Positions 56,050 through 64,000 of a stretch of 64,000 bases of DNA are shown here, one piece after another. The notes beneath the pieces were generated by a model that had not been told where the DNA came from, searched no databases, and was given only the letters and a program-made list of their open reading frames with translations. Numbering within the stretch: position 1 is the stretch's first letter; each line of letters begins with the position of its first letter. A program made the translations under genes and the position numbers. The stretch comes from Hwanghaeella grinnelliae (GTDB lineage: Bacteria > Pseudomonadota > Alphaproteobacteria > UBA8366 > Aestuariispiraceae): positions 1,240,421 through 1,304,420 of the forward strand of contig NZ_SADE01000002.1 of assembly GCF_004005845.1 (NCBI RefSeq), written 5' to 3'.

Positions 56050-56406
56050 ATGACGGAAACACCCGACCATAACGAACTTGCCAGACGCTATTTGGAACTG
56101 TGGCAGGAGCAGATTTCCGGCGCCGCGGGCGATCCGGCGGTCGCGGATGCCATGGCCCGCATGATGGCGGGATGGCAATCTGTCATGGGACAAACATTCG
56201 GGCAGCAATCGCCGGCGGGGCACGGCGAAGGAGAGGGGCATGGCGCCACTGGACGGAACGGCGATACCGGCACCGGCAAGACTGGGTCCGAGGCCGCTTC
56301 CGCTGCATCTGGCGGCGCCGATGATGCTATACGCCAGCTCCTTGAGCGCATTGCCGATCTTGAAAGGCGTGTGGAACAGCTCGAACACACCGGACGGAAG
56401 AAGTAG
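56050..56406 (+). CDS. Small coiled-coil protein upstream of and overlapping phaC, 118 aa
   Basis: N-terminal helices (HNELARRYLELWQEQISGAAG then AVADAMARMMAGWQSVMG) are followed by a Gly/Glu/Thr-rich flexible middle. A C-terminal heptad coiled coil follows (DDAIRQLLERIADLERRVEQLE). The design recalls a short PhaE- or phasin-like partner of PHA synthase, and similar small genes precede this phaC type in relatives, as far as I recall. The last 167 bases overlap the start of phaC in another frame. ATG at 56050 has only a weak ribosome binding site; an upstream start in frame at 56002 is less likely. The name and function are inference. Confidence 0.6.
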   Translation: MTETPDHNELARRYLELWQEQISGAAGDPAVADAMARMMAGWQSVMGQTFGQQSPAGHGEGEGHGATGRNGDTGTGKTGSEAASAASGGADDAIRQLLERIADLERRVEQLEHTGRKK

Positions 56407-57577
56407 CGACAACAGAAGCGCTGGTGCCGGGCCTGAATGGGCCGATGCGCTGTCGGCCATGATGACGTCGGCGCCTTTCGCAATGGCGTCCGCCTTTCCC
56501 GAATCCAAATTGCCGGCCATGCAGACGATCGCGGCCCAGTGCGAGTTGGCGGATCTTGTTGCATCGATTGACTTGGAATTCCGAGGCCAGCTCGGCCAAA
56601 TGCTGGACGGGATACTGTCCTACCATCATCACGGCTATCGACGGGATCTGACCGACCCGCCTGCGGTTTGGCGCCAGGGCTCCACCAGTCTGCACCGTTA
56701 TGCCCCGCCCGGATCGGGCATGCCGGTGCTGATCGTGCCGTCGCTGGTCAACAAATCCTACATTCTTGATCTGAACAGTCAGGGCAGTTTTTGCCGCAGC
56801 TTGGCGGCGCAAGGACTGGTGCCTTACTTGGTGGATTGGGGCGAACCGGGCACGGAGGAGGCGGAATTCGGTCTGACCGAATATGTGGTCCGGCTGCATG
56901 CCATGCTGGATGCCGTGGAAGACGAGAACGGCAGGGGCGGCCCTGTCGCCATGGTCGGATATTGTATGGGGGGGCTGCTTGCCCTGCCGCTGGCAATCGA
57001 ACGGCAGGACAGGATCGGGAAGTTGGTGCTGATGGCGACGCCCTGGGATTTCCATTCCGGCAAGGCGCCTGGGCCAAACGCATCCAGGATGCTGGTTTCG
57101 GCCTGCGAGCCGGCCCTGTCCCTGTTCGGCAAGCTGCCTGTCGACTGTGTTCAGGCGATGTTTGCGGCCATCGACCCTTTGAACGCTTTCAGGAAGTTCC
57201 AGTACTTCGCCCGGCTAGATCCGGCTTCGGCCAAGGCAAACCGGTTCGTGGCGCTGGAAGATTGGTTGAATGACGGTGTGTCGCTGACGGCGCGGGTCGC
57301 GCGGGAGACATTGGGCGGTTGGTATGCCGAAAATCGGACGGCCGGTCTGAAATGGGACGTCGGCGGGGATACGGTCAATCCGGCCGACTTCCATGGCGAA
57401 ACACTTGTGGTAATTCCGAAATCGGACCGGATCGTTCCGCCGGAAAGCGCCCTGGCGATCACGGAGCTTTTGGAAGACGTGCGGCTTTTGCGGCCCGCAC
57501 TGGGACATATCGGCATGATGTCGGGCCGCCGCGCGGTGGAGTTATGGGACCGCGTTACCCGTTTCCTTCAGGCCTGA
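56240..57577 (+). CDS. phaC: PHA synthase-like alpha/beta hydrolase PhaC, 445 aa
   Basis: The catalytic Cys242 sits in MVGYCMGGLLALPL, the G-x-C-x-G box of PHA synthases. Further hallmarks are VPSLVNKSYILDL near 167-179 and VDWGEPG near 198-204. The late Asp is in IPKSDRIVPP and the His in ALGHIGMMSGRRAV. It is shorter than class I synthases (about 580) and belongs to the compact type of alphaproteobacteria, which polymerises 3-hydroxyacyl-CoA. The start ATG at 56240 has a strong AAGGAG and gives the N-terminus LGPRPLPLHL that I recall from this type. It lies inside the preceding gene. A start at 56453 or 56456 would avoid the overlap but lose about 72 residues. Confidence 0.85.
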   Translation: MAPLDGTAIPAPARLGPRPLPLHLAAPMMLYASSLSALPILKGVWNSSNTPDGRSSDNRSAGAGPEWADALSAMMTSAPFAMASAFPESKLPAMQTIAAQCELADLVASIDLEFRGQLGQMLDGILSYHHHGYRRDLTDPPAVWRQGSTSLHRYAPPGSGMPVLIVPSLVNKSYILDLNSQGSFCRSLAAQGLVPYLVDWGEPGTEEAEFGLTEYVVRLHAMLDAVEDENGRGGPVAMVGYCMGGLLALPLAIERQDRIGKLVLMATPWDFHSGKAPGPNASRMLVSACEPALSLFGKLPVDCVQAMFAAIDPLNAFRKFQYFARLDPASAKANRFVALEDWLNDGVSLTARVARETLGGWYAENRTAGLKWDVGGDTVNPADFHGETLVVIPKSDRIVPPESALAITELLEDVRLLRPALGHIGMMSGRRAVELWDRVTRFLQA

Positions 57578-57769
57578 CCGCCGCCTGTTCCGCCGAATAC
57601 GTCGTATTCCGGTAACAATATCCTTATTCATCCGCAAAGCGGCCGTTGTTGTCGCCAATGTATGGGGGCGATATAGTCCCTTCTAATGGTGCGCTGCAAA
57701 ACAGTCGGCGCGTAAGCATCCGATGCGGCAAAGCCTTTGCCGCGGCAGGTTCAGCGAGGAGGGATTAAG

Positions 57770-58945
57770 ATGACCGAGGTCGTTATTACAGGTGCGGCTA
57801 GGACGCCGGTTGGTGCATTCAATGGGGGGCTCAGTTCGGTTCCCGCGTCCTATTTGGGATCCATTGCGATCAAAGAAGCGATGTCGCGGGCCGGTGTTTC
57901 ACCGGAAGATGTTGACGAAGCAATCCTAGGCCAGATTCTGATCGCGGCACAGGGGCAGAACCCGGCGCGCCAAGCCGCGGTGGATGCCGGCATCCCGGTC
58001 GAAAAGACAGCCTATCAGGTCAATCAGCTTTGTGGTTCCGGCTTGCGCACCGTCGCGCTGGGCAGCCAGGCGATCAAAACAGGCGACAGCAAGATTGTCG
58101 TCGCTGGCGGCCAGGAAAGCATGAGTCAGGCGCCGCATGCCGCCTATCTGCGCAGCGGCCAGAAAATGGGCGACCTCAACTTCGTCGATACGATGATCAA
58201 GGATGGATTGTGGTGCGCCTTCAACGGCTATCACATGGGCAATACGGCCGAAAACGTCGCCAATCAGTGGCAGTTGACCCGAGACCAACAGGATGAATTT
58301 GCCGCCTGGTCGCAGCAGAAGGCGGAAAAGGCCCAGAAGGAAGGCCGGTTGGCGGATGAAATCGTGCCGGTGACGATCAAGTCCCGCAAAAGCGAGGTCG
58401 TCGTCGATATGGACGAATACCCGAAACACGGCACGACCGTTGAAACATTGGGTAAGCTGCGTCCGGCCTTTGCCAAGGACGGCACGGTGACGGCGGGGAA
58501 TGCATCCGGCATCAACGACGGCGCGGCCGCCGTGGTCATGATGTCCGCCGAGGAAGCGGAAAAGCGCGGTTCCAAACCTTTGGCACGGATCGTTTCCTGG
58601 GCAACCGCCGGGGTCGACCCTGCGATCATGGGCACCGGACCGATTCCGTCATCCCGTTTGGCGTTGGAAAAGGCGGGTTGGTCGGTCGACGACCTCGATC
58701 TGGTGGAAGCGAATGAAGCTTTCGCGGCGCAGGCGCTGGCTGTGAACAAGGACCTGGGCTGGGACCCGGACATCGTCAATGTGAATGGTGGGGCGATTGC
58801 GCTGGGTCATCCGATCGGTGCGTCCGGCGCCCGTGTCCTGGTGACCCTGCTGCATGAAATGCAGAAACGCGATGCCAAAAAGGCTCTCGCGACGCTCTGC
58901 ATCGGCGGGGGCATGGGGATCGCCATGTGTCTGCAGCGGGATTGA
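57770..58945 (+). CDS. phaA: Acetyl-CoA C-acetyltransferase (beta-ketothiolase), 391 aa
   Basis: Thiolase that joins two acetyl-CoA to acetoacetyl-CoA, the first step of PHB synthesis. The acylated Cys lies in [18 protein letters not shown]. The second signature is [19 protein letters not shown] and the C-terminal one [12 protein letters not shown] with the base Cys. Length is standard. ATG at 57770 has GGAGGG in front; the frame is open 11 codons more. No acetoacetyl-CoA reductase (phaB) gene follows, so that step must be encoded elsewhere. It is 192 bases downstream of phaC and probably has its own promoter. Confidence 0.93.
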   Translation: MTEVVITGAARTPVGAFNGGLSSVPASYLGSIAIKEAMSRAGVSPEDVDEAILGQILIAAQGQNPARQAAVDAGIPVEKTAYQVNQLCGSGLRTVALGSQAIKTGDSKIVVAGGQESMSQAPHAAYLRSGQKMGDLNFVDTMIKDGLWCAFNGYHMGNTAENVANQWQLTRDQQDEFAAWSQQKAEKAQKEGRLADEIVPVTIKSRKSEVVVDMDEYPKHGTTVETLGKLRPAFAKDGTVTAGNASGINDGAAAVVMMSAEEAEKRGSKPLARIVSWATAGVDPAIMGTGPIPSSRLALEKAGWSVDDLDLVEANEAFAAQALAVNKDLGWDPDIVNVNGGAIALGHPIGASGARVLVTLLHEMQKRDAKKALATLCIGGGMGIAMCLQRD

Positions 58946-59203
58946 TCGAATCGGCGCCGCTTCGGCGGCGCCGAAACCCGCAGTAATCGGTGAATACTAG
59001 TATATTACCGCGTGTTTCAGAATCCGCGGGGCTTGGGAGGGTAATTTCCTTCCCATTTGTTGTTGGTTCCCAAAACTTTATATTTCTCAATGTTTTCGGG
59101 ATTGTGCGCCGCAGAATTTTTTTCGTGCCGGCCATGCAAAAAATGCAAATCAGACGACCAAAATCACTTGTGTTCGAATTGGCTTGCTGCCATATTGTGC
59201 ATC

Positions 59204-59261
59204 GCAACATGCTTCGCCTAGGCATGTTGCAACGCGGAATTGAGTTTTCTCAAAACGCGTT
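59204..59261 (+). ncRNA. Candidate structured RNA: two adjacent perfect hairpins
   Basis: GCAACATGC/GCATGTTGC (59204-59212 and 59222-59230) is followed at once by AACGCG/CGCGTT (59231-59236 and 59256-59261). The second stem encloses TTGAG/CTCAA with a TTTT loop (59240-59253). A textbook terminator stands 29 bases further on. The gap 58946-59432 has no convincing gene, so this may be the end of the phaA message or a separate small RNA. Confidence 0.45.
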
Positions 59262-59289
59262 CTGATTGGGCGTTTCCTCCCTGAACTTG

Positions 59290-59319
59290 GGCCGCGTTTT
59301 CGAACGCGGCCTTTTTTTT
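59290..59319 (+). terminator. Strong Rho-independent terminator
   Basis: GGCCGCGTT (59290-59298), loop TTCG, AACGCGGCC (59303-59311), then eight T (59312-59319). It terminates plus-strand transcription, from phaA or from a small RNA in the gap. Confidence 0.85.
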
Positions 59320-59432
59320 GGTGCAGACGGAGAAGACGGAAAAGGCCGATGCGGCCCGATACCGTAACCATCGGTATCGGCGCCTGGGCGCGGGTTTTCC
59401 TGTGGGGACTTTAAGGAACGAAGACGGTCGAC

Positions 59433-59924
59433 CTAGACGTGCAGCCAGTCCCCATGGCCGTTCCGGCAGGCCGTGTGGGTGGTGTGCTGGATTTCGCCGG
59501 CGATGTTGACCGTGCGTCGGTAATCCCGGCACAGCTTGCCGTCATTGGACAGGAACGTCCGCAGCGGGGTGATTGCCCCGCTATTGCCCGTATCGGGATT
59601 GTTCCAGGCGACGGTTTCGCCCGTCGGCTTGGCCGTCAGACCGTCATAGGTCGATTTGTTCATGCTGCGCAGGTCCAGCTGCGTCAGGCGGTCCGCCAGG
59701 ACATAGCCCGCGCCGGAACCGGCCGCGGCGCCGATCGCAAGGCCCAGCAACTGGCCGCTTCCGCTACCGAAGACTTCGTATCCAAGCGCCCCGCCCACGA
59801 TCGCGCCGGCGATGGCGCCTTGGGCCAGCTTGTCCTCCCGGCTGATCGTGCCAATACCGGTGCAGCCCTGCAGCAGGAAACACGCCATTCCTGCTGTGGC
59901 GAGGGTCTTTGATATCCGTTTCAT
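59433..59924 (-). CDS. Surface lipoprotein, RT0821/Lpp0805-like (17-kDa antigen type), 163 aa
   Basis: A lipoprotein signal peptide ends in CFLLQGC near residue 21. A glycine-zipper region follows (about 36-75, AIAGAIVGGALGYEVFGSG and LAIGAAAGSGAGYVL), as in outer-membrane 17-kDa antigens. The C-terminal part SNDGKLCRDYRRTVNIAGE and HTACRNGHGDWLHV is the conserved RT0821-type domain with two cysteines that could pair. The ATG at 59924 has AGGA in front. It is probably an outer-membrane lipoprotein of structural or unknown role. It is convergent with phaA across the terminator. Confidence 0.85.
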   Translation of the reverse strand: MKRISKTLATAGMACFLLQGCTGIGTISREDKLAQGAIAGAIVGGALGYEVFGSGSGQLLGLAIGAAAGSGAGYVLADRLTQLDLRSMNKSTYDGLTAKPTGETVAWNNPDTGNSGAITPLRTFLSNDGKLCRDYRRTVNIAGEIQHTTHTACRNGHGDWLHV

Positions 59925-60156
59925 CGCATATCGTCCTTTCCGGCCGTCCTTTCTGGGGCCGCAGCGCTTCTGCAATCGGCTGCGGACGCTCCAGAACTTC
60001 CAGAAGCAAGCTCCTAAAAGTCAATTTCTCACATGTCGACAGAAAATATGCAAAATGCCGGCCAATTGGGCCTGGTAAAGCCAAGTATGCGCGCTTCTAT
60101 CCCTTTGCCGGTGTATTCCCGCGCTATTTAGGGCCCTTATGATCTTACCGGTGATC

Positions 60157-61101
60157 CTATCGATGGTCTTGGGGCCAAAGTATGGTGATCGGCGTCTCGT
60201 CGCAGCGAATGGTGACGGGCAGAGTGCCCATGGGGTCGCCGTCGACCTGCACCGGATGCCCTTCCGGGCCGGTCAGGACGACTTCCTTTGCCTCTCGGAC
60301 AATGACATCGGGCAGAGTCGACAGTCGGTTGGTGAAAAGCGCCGCGGCGTAACGGATCATGGACCAGAACCCGCGTCCCTGCGGCGCGATGACGTAGAGC
60401 CGTCGGCTGCGGATATCCGCTTCCGGTGCGATGATGAACGGACCGGCATAGCGCTGCGCCCTGGTCACGATGATCAAATCCCCGGAAATCTCCGCGCCGT
60501 CGACAAGCGCGGTGATCGGTCCGCCCCATCTGGGTCGCAACAGTTCCTGAACCGCGGCGACCGCATAGGCCGCCTTGCCGATATAGCGTTTCACGGTGGA
60601 GGAGGTGCGCGCGACCACGCGGGCGTCGACCCCGGCGCTTACCATCAGTAGAAAGCGGCGGTTGTCGACCAGCCCGGCATAGCCGATTTTTTCGCGGGCG
60701 TTTACCGTGGCGCGGGCGGCGGCATGGGGACTGAAGCCCAGACCCAATTCCAGGGCCAGCACATTGGCGGTGCCAAGCGGCAGGACCGCCAGGCGGACGC
60801 CGCTGCCGGCCAAGCCGTCGGCCACCTCTCTGATGGTGCCGTCTCCGCCGGCTGCGACCACGGTTTCGACCTGACGGGGGTCGACTTCCGCGGCGATGAA
60901 GGTGGCGTCACCCGGGCCCGCCGTTTTTCGGACGATGATGCGCCGTCCCGTCTTCCGCAAAGCCCTTAGGTAAATACGCAGTTTGCTTCTTTGCCAGAAG
61001 CCAGCGACCGGATTGTGTATGACGAGGATAGTCAAATCGCCGGGTTGCGGTTCTGCCGCAGGGCGTGATTCGGTCTCAGCTTGGAGGGAACTAGCGTCCA
61101 T
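60157..61101 (-). CDS. Diacylglycerol kinase/YegS-LCB5 family lipid kinase, 314 aa
   Basis: The nucleotide site VVAAGGDGTIREVADGLAG with PLGTANVLALELGLG is the signature of DAGK-catalytic proteins. An N-terminal LTILVIHNPVAGFWQRSK precedes it, and a beta-sandwich C-terminal domain ends with VQVDGDPMGTLPVTI. It probably phosphorylates diacylglycerol or a similar lipid on the inner face of the cytoplasmic membrane. It is divergent from the PlcP-like gene across a 176-bp gap. PlcP releases diacylglycerol, which this enzyme could return to phosphatidate, so a linked function is likely. Confidence 0.88.
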   Translation of the reverse strand: MDASSLQAETESRPAAEPQPGDLTILVIHNPVAGFWQRSKLRIYLRALRKTGRRIIVRKTAGPGDATFIAAEVDPRQVETVVAAGGDGTIREVADGLAGSGVRLAVLPLGTANVLALELGLGFSPHAAARATVNAREKIGYAGLVDNRRFLLMVSAGVDARVVARTSSTVKRYIGKAAYAVAAVQELLRPRWGGPITALVDGAEISGDLIIVTRAQRYAGPFIIAPEADIRSRRLYVIAPQGRGFWSMIRYAAALFTNRLSTLPDVIVREAKEVVLTGPEGHPVQVDGDPMGTLPVTIRCDETPITILWPQDHR

Positions 61102-61277
61102 GATGCATTTTCTTGAAAATCCCGGGGACTATTCTTCGTTTGATTTCAGTAATGTTAATACAATGACGTAATTGTTAAGGTTCCAATAAGGCTTCGTTAC
61201 GACCGCTGAATTACTTATTCCCGTAACAATCTATCCGTATTCACTGCCTGAAATTCAACAGATCAAGGCAGCGGAAG

Positions 61278-62147
61278 ATGCATGGCCTTCGTGGAATTTC
61301 CAAGTATCGCAGTATTTGGATTTCGGACACGCACCTCGGCACGCGCGGATGCAAAGCCGACTATTTGCTCGATTTCCTGAAGCATACGCAATCCGAAAAA
61401 CTCTACCTAGTCGGCGATATCATAGACGGTTGGCGCCTCAAGCGGTCTTGGTATTGGAACGACACGCAAACCGCGGTGATCCAGGAAATTCTGAAGAAAA
61501 CACGAAACGGAACGGAAGTCATATACGTTCCCGGAAATCACGATGAAGTGCTGCGGGACTATCTGGGCCTGATCGTCGGCGGCGTAAAGGTGCGCGATCT
61601 AGTCGAACACGAAACCGCCGATGGGCGGCGCTTCCTGGTCATTCACGGCGATCAGTTCGACGGCGTCGTCCGCTACGCCAAGTGGCTCGCCCTGTTGGGC
61701 GACTGGGCCTACAACCTGCTGCTTTGGATGAACGATCATTTCAACAAGACCCGCAAACTGCTCGGCCTGCCGTATTGGTCACTGTCTGCCTATCTGAAAC
61801 ACAAGGTGAAGAACGCGGTCGAGTTCATCAGTTGCTTCGAAGAGGCGGTCGCCCACGAAGCCAAGAAGCGGAAGGCCGACGGCGTCATCTGCGGCCATAT
61901 CCACCATCCGGAAATCCGGCAGATCGACGGCATTCTGTACTGCAATGACGGGGATTGGGTCGAAAGCTGCACGGCGCTGATCGAAGAGGCCGACGGCAAG
62001 ATGGAAATCATCCATTGGGCGGATACCGCCGCCGTCGTCACATCTCGCCACCAGATCGCTCATGATCAACGGTCCCATGACCCTAGGGAAGGTGGCCGTG
62101 TGCCGTCCGGAAAGTCCACCAGTCCCGCAACGGCGCGGGCATCGTGA
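61278..62147 (+). CDS. plcP: PlcP-like metallophosphoesterase (also similar to LpxH), 289 aa
   Basis: Calcineurin-like phosphoesterase: SIWISDTHLGTRGC, LVGDIIDGW, VPGNHDEVLRDY, VIHGDQFD and GVICGHIHHPEI are the metal motifs in order. Genes of this type are often named UDP-2,3-diacylglucosamine hydrolase. The DTHLGTRGCKADYLLDFL start, the YNLLLWMN helix, and the glycosyltransferase gene next door fit PlcP, the phospholipase C-like enzyme. PlcP cuts membrane phospholipids to diacylglycerol under phosphate starvation in rhizobia and marine bacteria. It has a basic, disordered tail (about residues 258-289). I see no convincing Pho box in the 176 bases upstream. Confidence 0.8.
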   Translation: MHGLRGISKYRSIWISDTHLGTRGCKADYLLDFLKHTQSEKLYLVGDIIDGWRLKRSWYWNDTQTAVIQEILKKTRNGTEVIYVPGNHDEVLRDYLGLIVGGVKVRDLVEHETADGRRFLVIHGDQFDGVVRYAKWLALLGDWAYNLLLWMNDHFNKTRKLLGLPYWSLSAYLKHKVKNAVEFISCFEEAVAHEAKKRKADGVICGHIHHPEIRQIDGILYCNDGDWVESCTALIEEADGKMEIIHWADTAAVVTSRHQIAHDQRSHDPREGGRVPSGKSTSPATARAS

Positions 62148-62259
62148 TGACCGGCAGGGCCCGCGGTTGATCAATCTTCAGGGCGTAGAAAGCAACGCGA
62201 CGGTCGCCCGCAGCATTTTCCCGCATTCACTCACAATACAAAGTTGGTTCGACAGACCC

Positions 62260-63315
62260 ATGCGAATACTCATCGTTTCCGACGCGTGGACTCCGCAAAT
62301 AAACGGGGTTGTCCGCACCTATCAGCGCACCACGCGCGAACTCACCGAATTGGGGCATGTGGCGGAAGTCATCGGCCCGGATCGATTCAACACGATCCCA
62401 TGTCCCACCTATCCGGAAATCAAGCTGGCGATCGATGCCTGGTATCGGTTGGGCGGGATGATCCGCGATTTCGATCCGGACGCCATCCACATCGCCACGG
62501 AAGGTCCCTTGGGGTCGGCCGCCCGGCGGTTCTGCCTTAAGAACGACATACCGTTCAGCTCGTCCTTCCACACCCGGTTCCCGGAATATGTCGAAGCGCG
62601 CTGCGGGTTTCCCGCACGGTATACCTACGCCTGGATGCGCCGGTTTCACGCACCGTCGCAAGCCGTGATGGTGCCGACGGAATCGATGCGCCAAGCGTTG
62701 ATCGATCACGGTTTCACGAATACCCGAATTTGGGGCCGGGGCGTGGATACGCACATCTTCAAACCGGAGGGAGATCAAACAAACCGCGATTTTCTGGGGC
62801 TTCCACGCCCCATATACACCTATGTCGGGCGCGTGGCGGTGGAAAAGAATATCGGTCAGTTCCTCGACCTCGATCTGCAAGGAACCAAGCTTGTCGTTGG
62901 GGACGGCCCACAGTTGTCGGCTTTGCGCGCCAAGCATCCGGACGTCGTCTTCGTAGGCTCAAAGGAAGGTGAAGATCTGGTTCGCCATTATCAGGCCTCG
63001 GATGTTTTCGTTTTTCCAAGCCGCACGGACACGTTCGGTCTTGTGCTGATCGAAGCGTTGGCTTGCGGCGTGCCGGTTGCTGCTTTGCCGGTGACCGGCC
63101 CGATCGATGTCGTCGCGAACGGCCGAGTCGGCTACCTGGATGCCGACCTGACCCGTGCGGCGCAGAGCGCCCTGGCCCTATCCAGGGAGGCCTGTCGGGA
63201 CTATGCGCTGGGGTTTTCCTGGGAGCGCGCGGTTGGGCAGTTTTTGGAAGGCCTGTTCCCGTTTCATCCGGTGGAGAAGTTTCCCCTCGAACCGATGGAA
63301 AAACTGTCGCCGTAA
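62260..63315 (+). CDS. GT4-family glycosyltransferase, probable glycolipid synthase (Agt-like), 351 aa
   Basis: GT-B fold enzyme. MRILIVSDAWTPQINGVVRTY and IHIATEGPLGSAARRFCL form the acceptor half. The donor half has YVGRVAVEKNIGQFLDL, VGDGPQLSALRAKHPDVVFVG and the EX7E region FPSRTDTFGLVLIEALACG. It resembles the MgtA/SqdX/Agt group that glycosylates diacylglycerol. Next to plcP this suggests Agt, which makes glucosyl- or glucuronosyl-diacylglycerol as substitutes for phospholipids. I start at ATG 62260, where the fold begins; the frame remains open for 66 codons upstream, overlapping the plcP 3' end. Confidence 0.82.
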   Translation: MRILIVSDAWTPQINGVVRTYQRTTRELTELGHVAEVIGPDRFNTIPCPTYPEIKLAIDAWYRLGGMIRDFDPDAIHIATEGPLGSAARRFCLKNDIPFSSSFHTRFPEYVEARCGFPARYTYAWMRRFHAPSQAVMVPTESMRQALIDHGFTNTRIWGRGVDTHIFKPEGDQTNRDFLGLPRPIYTYVGRVAVEKNIGQFLDLDLQGTKLVVGDGPQLSALRAKHPDVVFVGSKEGEDLVRHYQASDVFVFPSRTDTFGLVLIEALACGVPVAALPVTGPIDVVANGRVGYLDADLTRAAQSALALSREACRDYALGFSWERAVGQFLEGLFPFHPVEKFPLEPMEKLSP

Positions 63316-63397
63316 AGCCGAATCCGGTTGATCCTGCGGACGTGACGCTCGGGTGGGTGCGTGGTATAGGGGCCCCCCGGCAGCATCAATAGCAGAT

Positions 63398-64000
63398 TTG
63401 GTCGAATTCTTGGCGCAGAACTCCGCTCGAGCAGGTTACGAAGACTCAACGCGCTCTTTGACGGGGCGTATTTGGCGTGAATATGTCAGCTCCTATCTGG
63501 GGATGTTGGCGTTGGCCGTGTTCTTCATGGTTTTGGTTGCCTTGGCGACCGCCGGCCAAGTCTATCTGGTCAAGCCGGCCTTCGATGAGTTGCTCGACAG
63601 CCGCGATACGTTTTGGGTTTGGGTCGTCCCGGTGGGGTTCGTCGCCGCGGGCCTGATCACCGGCGTGGCGAACATGGCGCAATCCCTGTTGATGCAGCGC
63701 ATCGGTCTGCGGGTTGTTCAGGCGATGCAGCAGCAGATGTTCTCGACGATCCTGCGGGCGGATCTCTCCTATCTGCAAGAAACCGGTACCAGCCGCCAAT
63801 TGTCGCGGTTCACGACGGATATGTATATGCTCCGTGACGTGGTGATCAAAGCCCTGACCGGCATCGGTCGGGATGTCTTGAAGGTGGTCGTTCTTTCCGG
63901 ACTGATGATTTACCAGAACTGGCAAATGGCGCTGGCCGCCCTGGTCTTCTTTCCTCTCTGCGTCTTTCCCATCGTCCGTATCGGCCGCTTGCTGCGCAAA
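63398..64000 (+). CDS. MsbA-like ABC exporter, N-terminal membrane domain (cut by window end)
   Basis: An open frame to the last base encodes the transmembrane half of an ABC exporter. TM1 reads MLALAVFFMVLVALATAGQV, followed by LVKPAFDELLDSRD, a second helix VPVGFVAAGLITGVANMAQ, and then the long cytoplasmic helices LRVVQAMQQQMFSTILRADLSYLQE and SRFTTDMYMLRDVV. The 'YL-KPAFDE-F' segment is typical of lipid A/lipid exporters of the MsbA group. The ATPase domain lies beyond the window. The start is not settled: TTG at 63398 keeps the amphipathic lead helix (GRIWREYVSSYLG), whereas the first ATG in frame at 63503 would lose it. It follows lipid genes. Confidence 0.8.
   Translation, partial: MVEFLAQNSARAGYEDSTRSLTGRIWREYVSSYLGMLALAVFFMVLVALATAGQVYLVKPAFDELLDSRDTFWVWVVPVGFVAAGLITGVANMAQSLLMQRIGLRVVQAMQQQMFSTILRADLSYLQETGTSRQLSRFTTDMYMLRDVVIKALTGIGRDVLKVVVLSGLMIYQNWQMALAALVFFPLCVFPIVRIGRLLRK

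Noticed and set aside
58990-59265. 91-codon frame after phaA
   Set aside because: It runs through the perfect hairpins near the terminator and has no ribosome binding site or protein features.
61102-61277. Possible Pho box upstream of plcP (two CCGTA units near 61223-61243)
   Set aside because: The units are 14 bases apart, not the 11 of a Pho box, and match the consensus poorly.

Overview
The window is a GC-rich stretch of a free-living, motile, respiring alphaproteobacterium, most likely of the Rhodospirillales type. This is inferred from content: a rhizobial-type glycerol ABC transporter, Usg, a PhaR/PhaC/PhaA polyhydroxyalkanoate set, a COX15-type haem A synthase, a fused indolepyruvate:ferredoxin oxidoreductase, KorAB with an FprA-type reductase, and four chemoreceptors. 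I see no rRNA, tRNA, CRISPR array, insertion sequence or prophage.

Layout. 0-9.9 kb: the start of a likely methyltransferase gene (cut by the window edge), a small ORF, a large DUF2339 membrane protein behind a tandem operator, a gamma-carbonic anhydrase, an Lrp-type regulator converging on the indolepyruvate oxidoreductase, and an alpha/beta hydrolase. 10-17.6 kb: three chemoreceptors of different architecture, an AEC-family permease and a VanZ-like protein. 17.7-28 kb: a complete glycerol island, with glpR-glpD-glpK on the minus strand and glpV-S-T-P-Q-U on the plus strand. A shared DeoR-type motif lies in both control regions. 28-33 kb: an accessory region between glpU and sthA. It holds a parDE toxin-antitoxin pair, unrecognised genes and a GST, and in its middle is a hybrid scar joining a second copy of the sthA 3' end to a second copy of the glpU 3' end. 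33-39 kb: sthA and the four-gene Anbu operon (ATP-grasp, alpha-E, transglutaminase, proteasome-like protease). 39-44.6 kb: a CHASE histidine kinase, a secreted protein, an RraA-like aldolase, a cupin and an unknown protein. 44.7-51 kb: usg, a ferredoxin-NADP reductase, korA, korB and haem A synthase. 51-59 kb: a soluble PilZ-containing chemoreceptor, a PAS-GGDEF-EAL protein and the PHA genes. 59-64 kb: a lipoprotein and an envelope-lipid cluster (diacylglycerol kinase-like, PlcP-like phosphoesterase, Agt-like glycosyltransferase, MsbA-like exporter cut by the window end).

How the genes work together. Glycerol enters through GlpVSTPQU, is phosphorylated by GlpK and oxidised by GlpD under GlpR control. 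The two 2-oxoacid:ferredoxin oxidoreductases feed reduced ferredoxin that the FprA-type enzyme can exchange with NADP(H), while SthA balances NADH and NADPH. Surplus acetyl-CoA goes to PHA. The lipid cluster looks like the phosphorus-sparing lipid-remodelling module known from other alphaproteobacteria.

The most unusual signals are: (1) the sthA'/glpU' hybrid junction, which reads as two different cargo cassettes of one convergent-gene hotspot joined in tandem; (2) the complementary degeneration of the GlpS and GlpT ATPases; (3) a long out-of-frame overlap between phaC and the small coiled-coil gene before it; (4) the Anbu operon; (5) several strong RNA hairpins in leaders and intercistronic gaps. 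No wholly new system could be proved from sequence alone.
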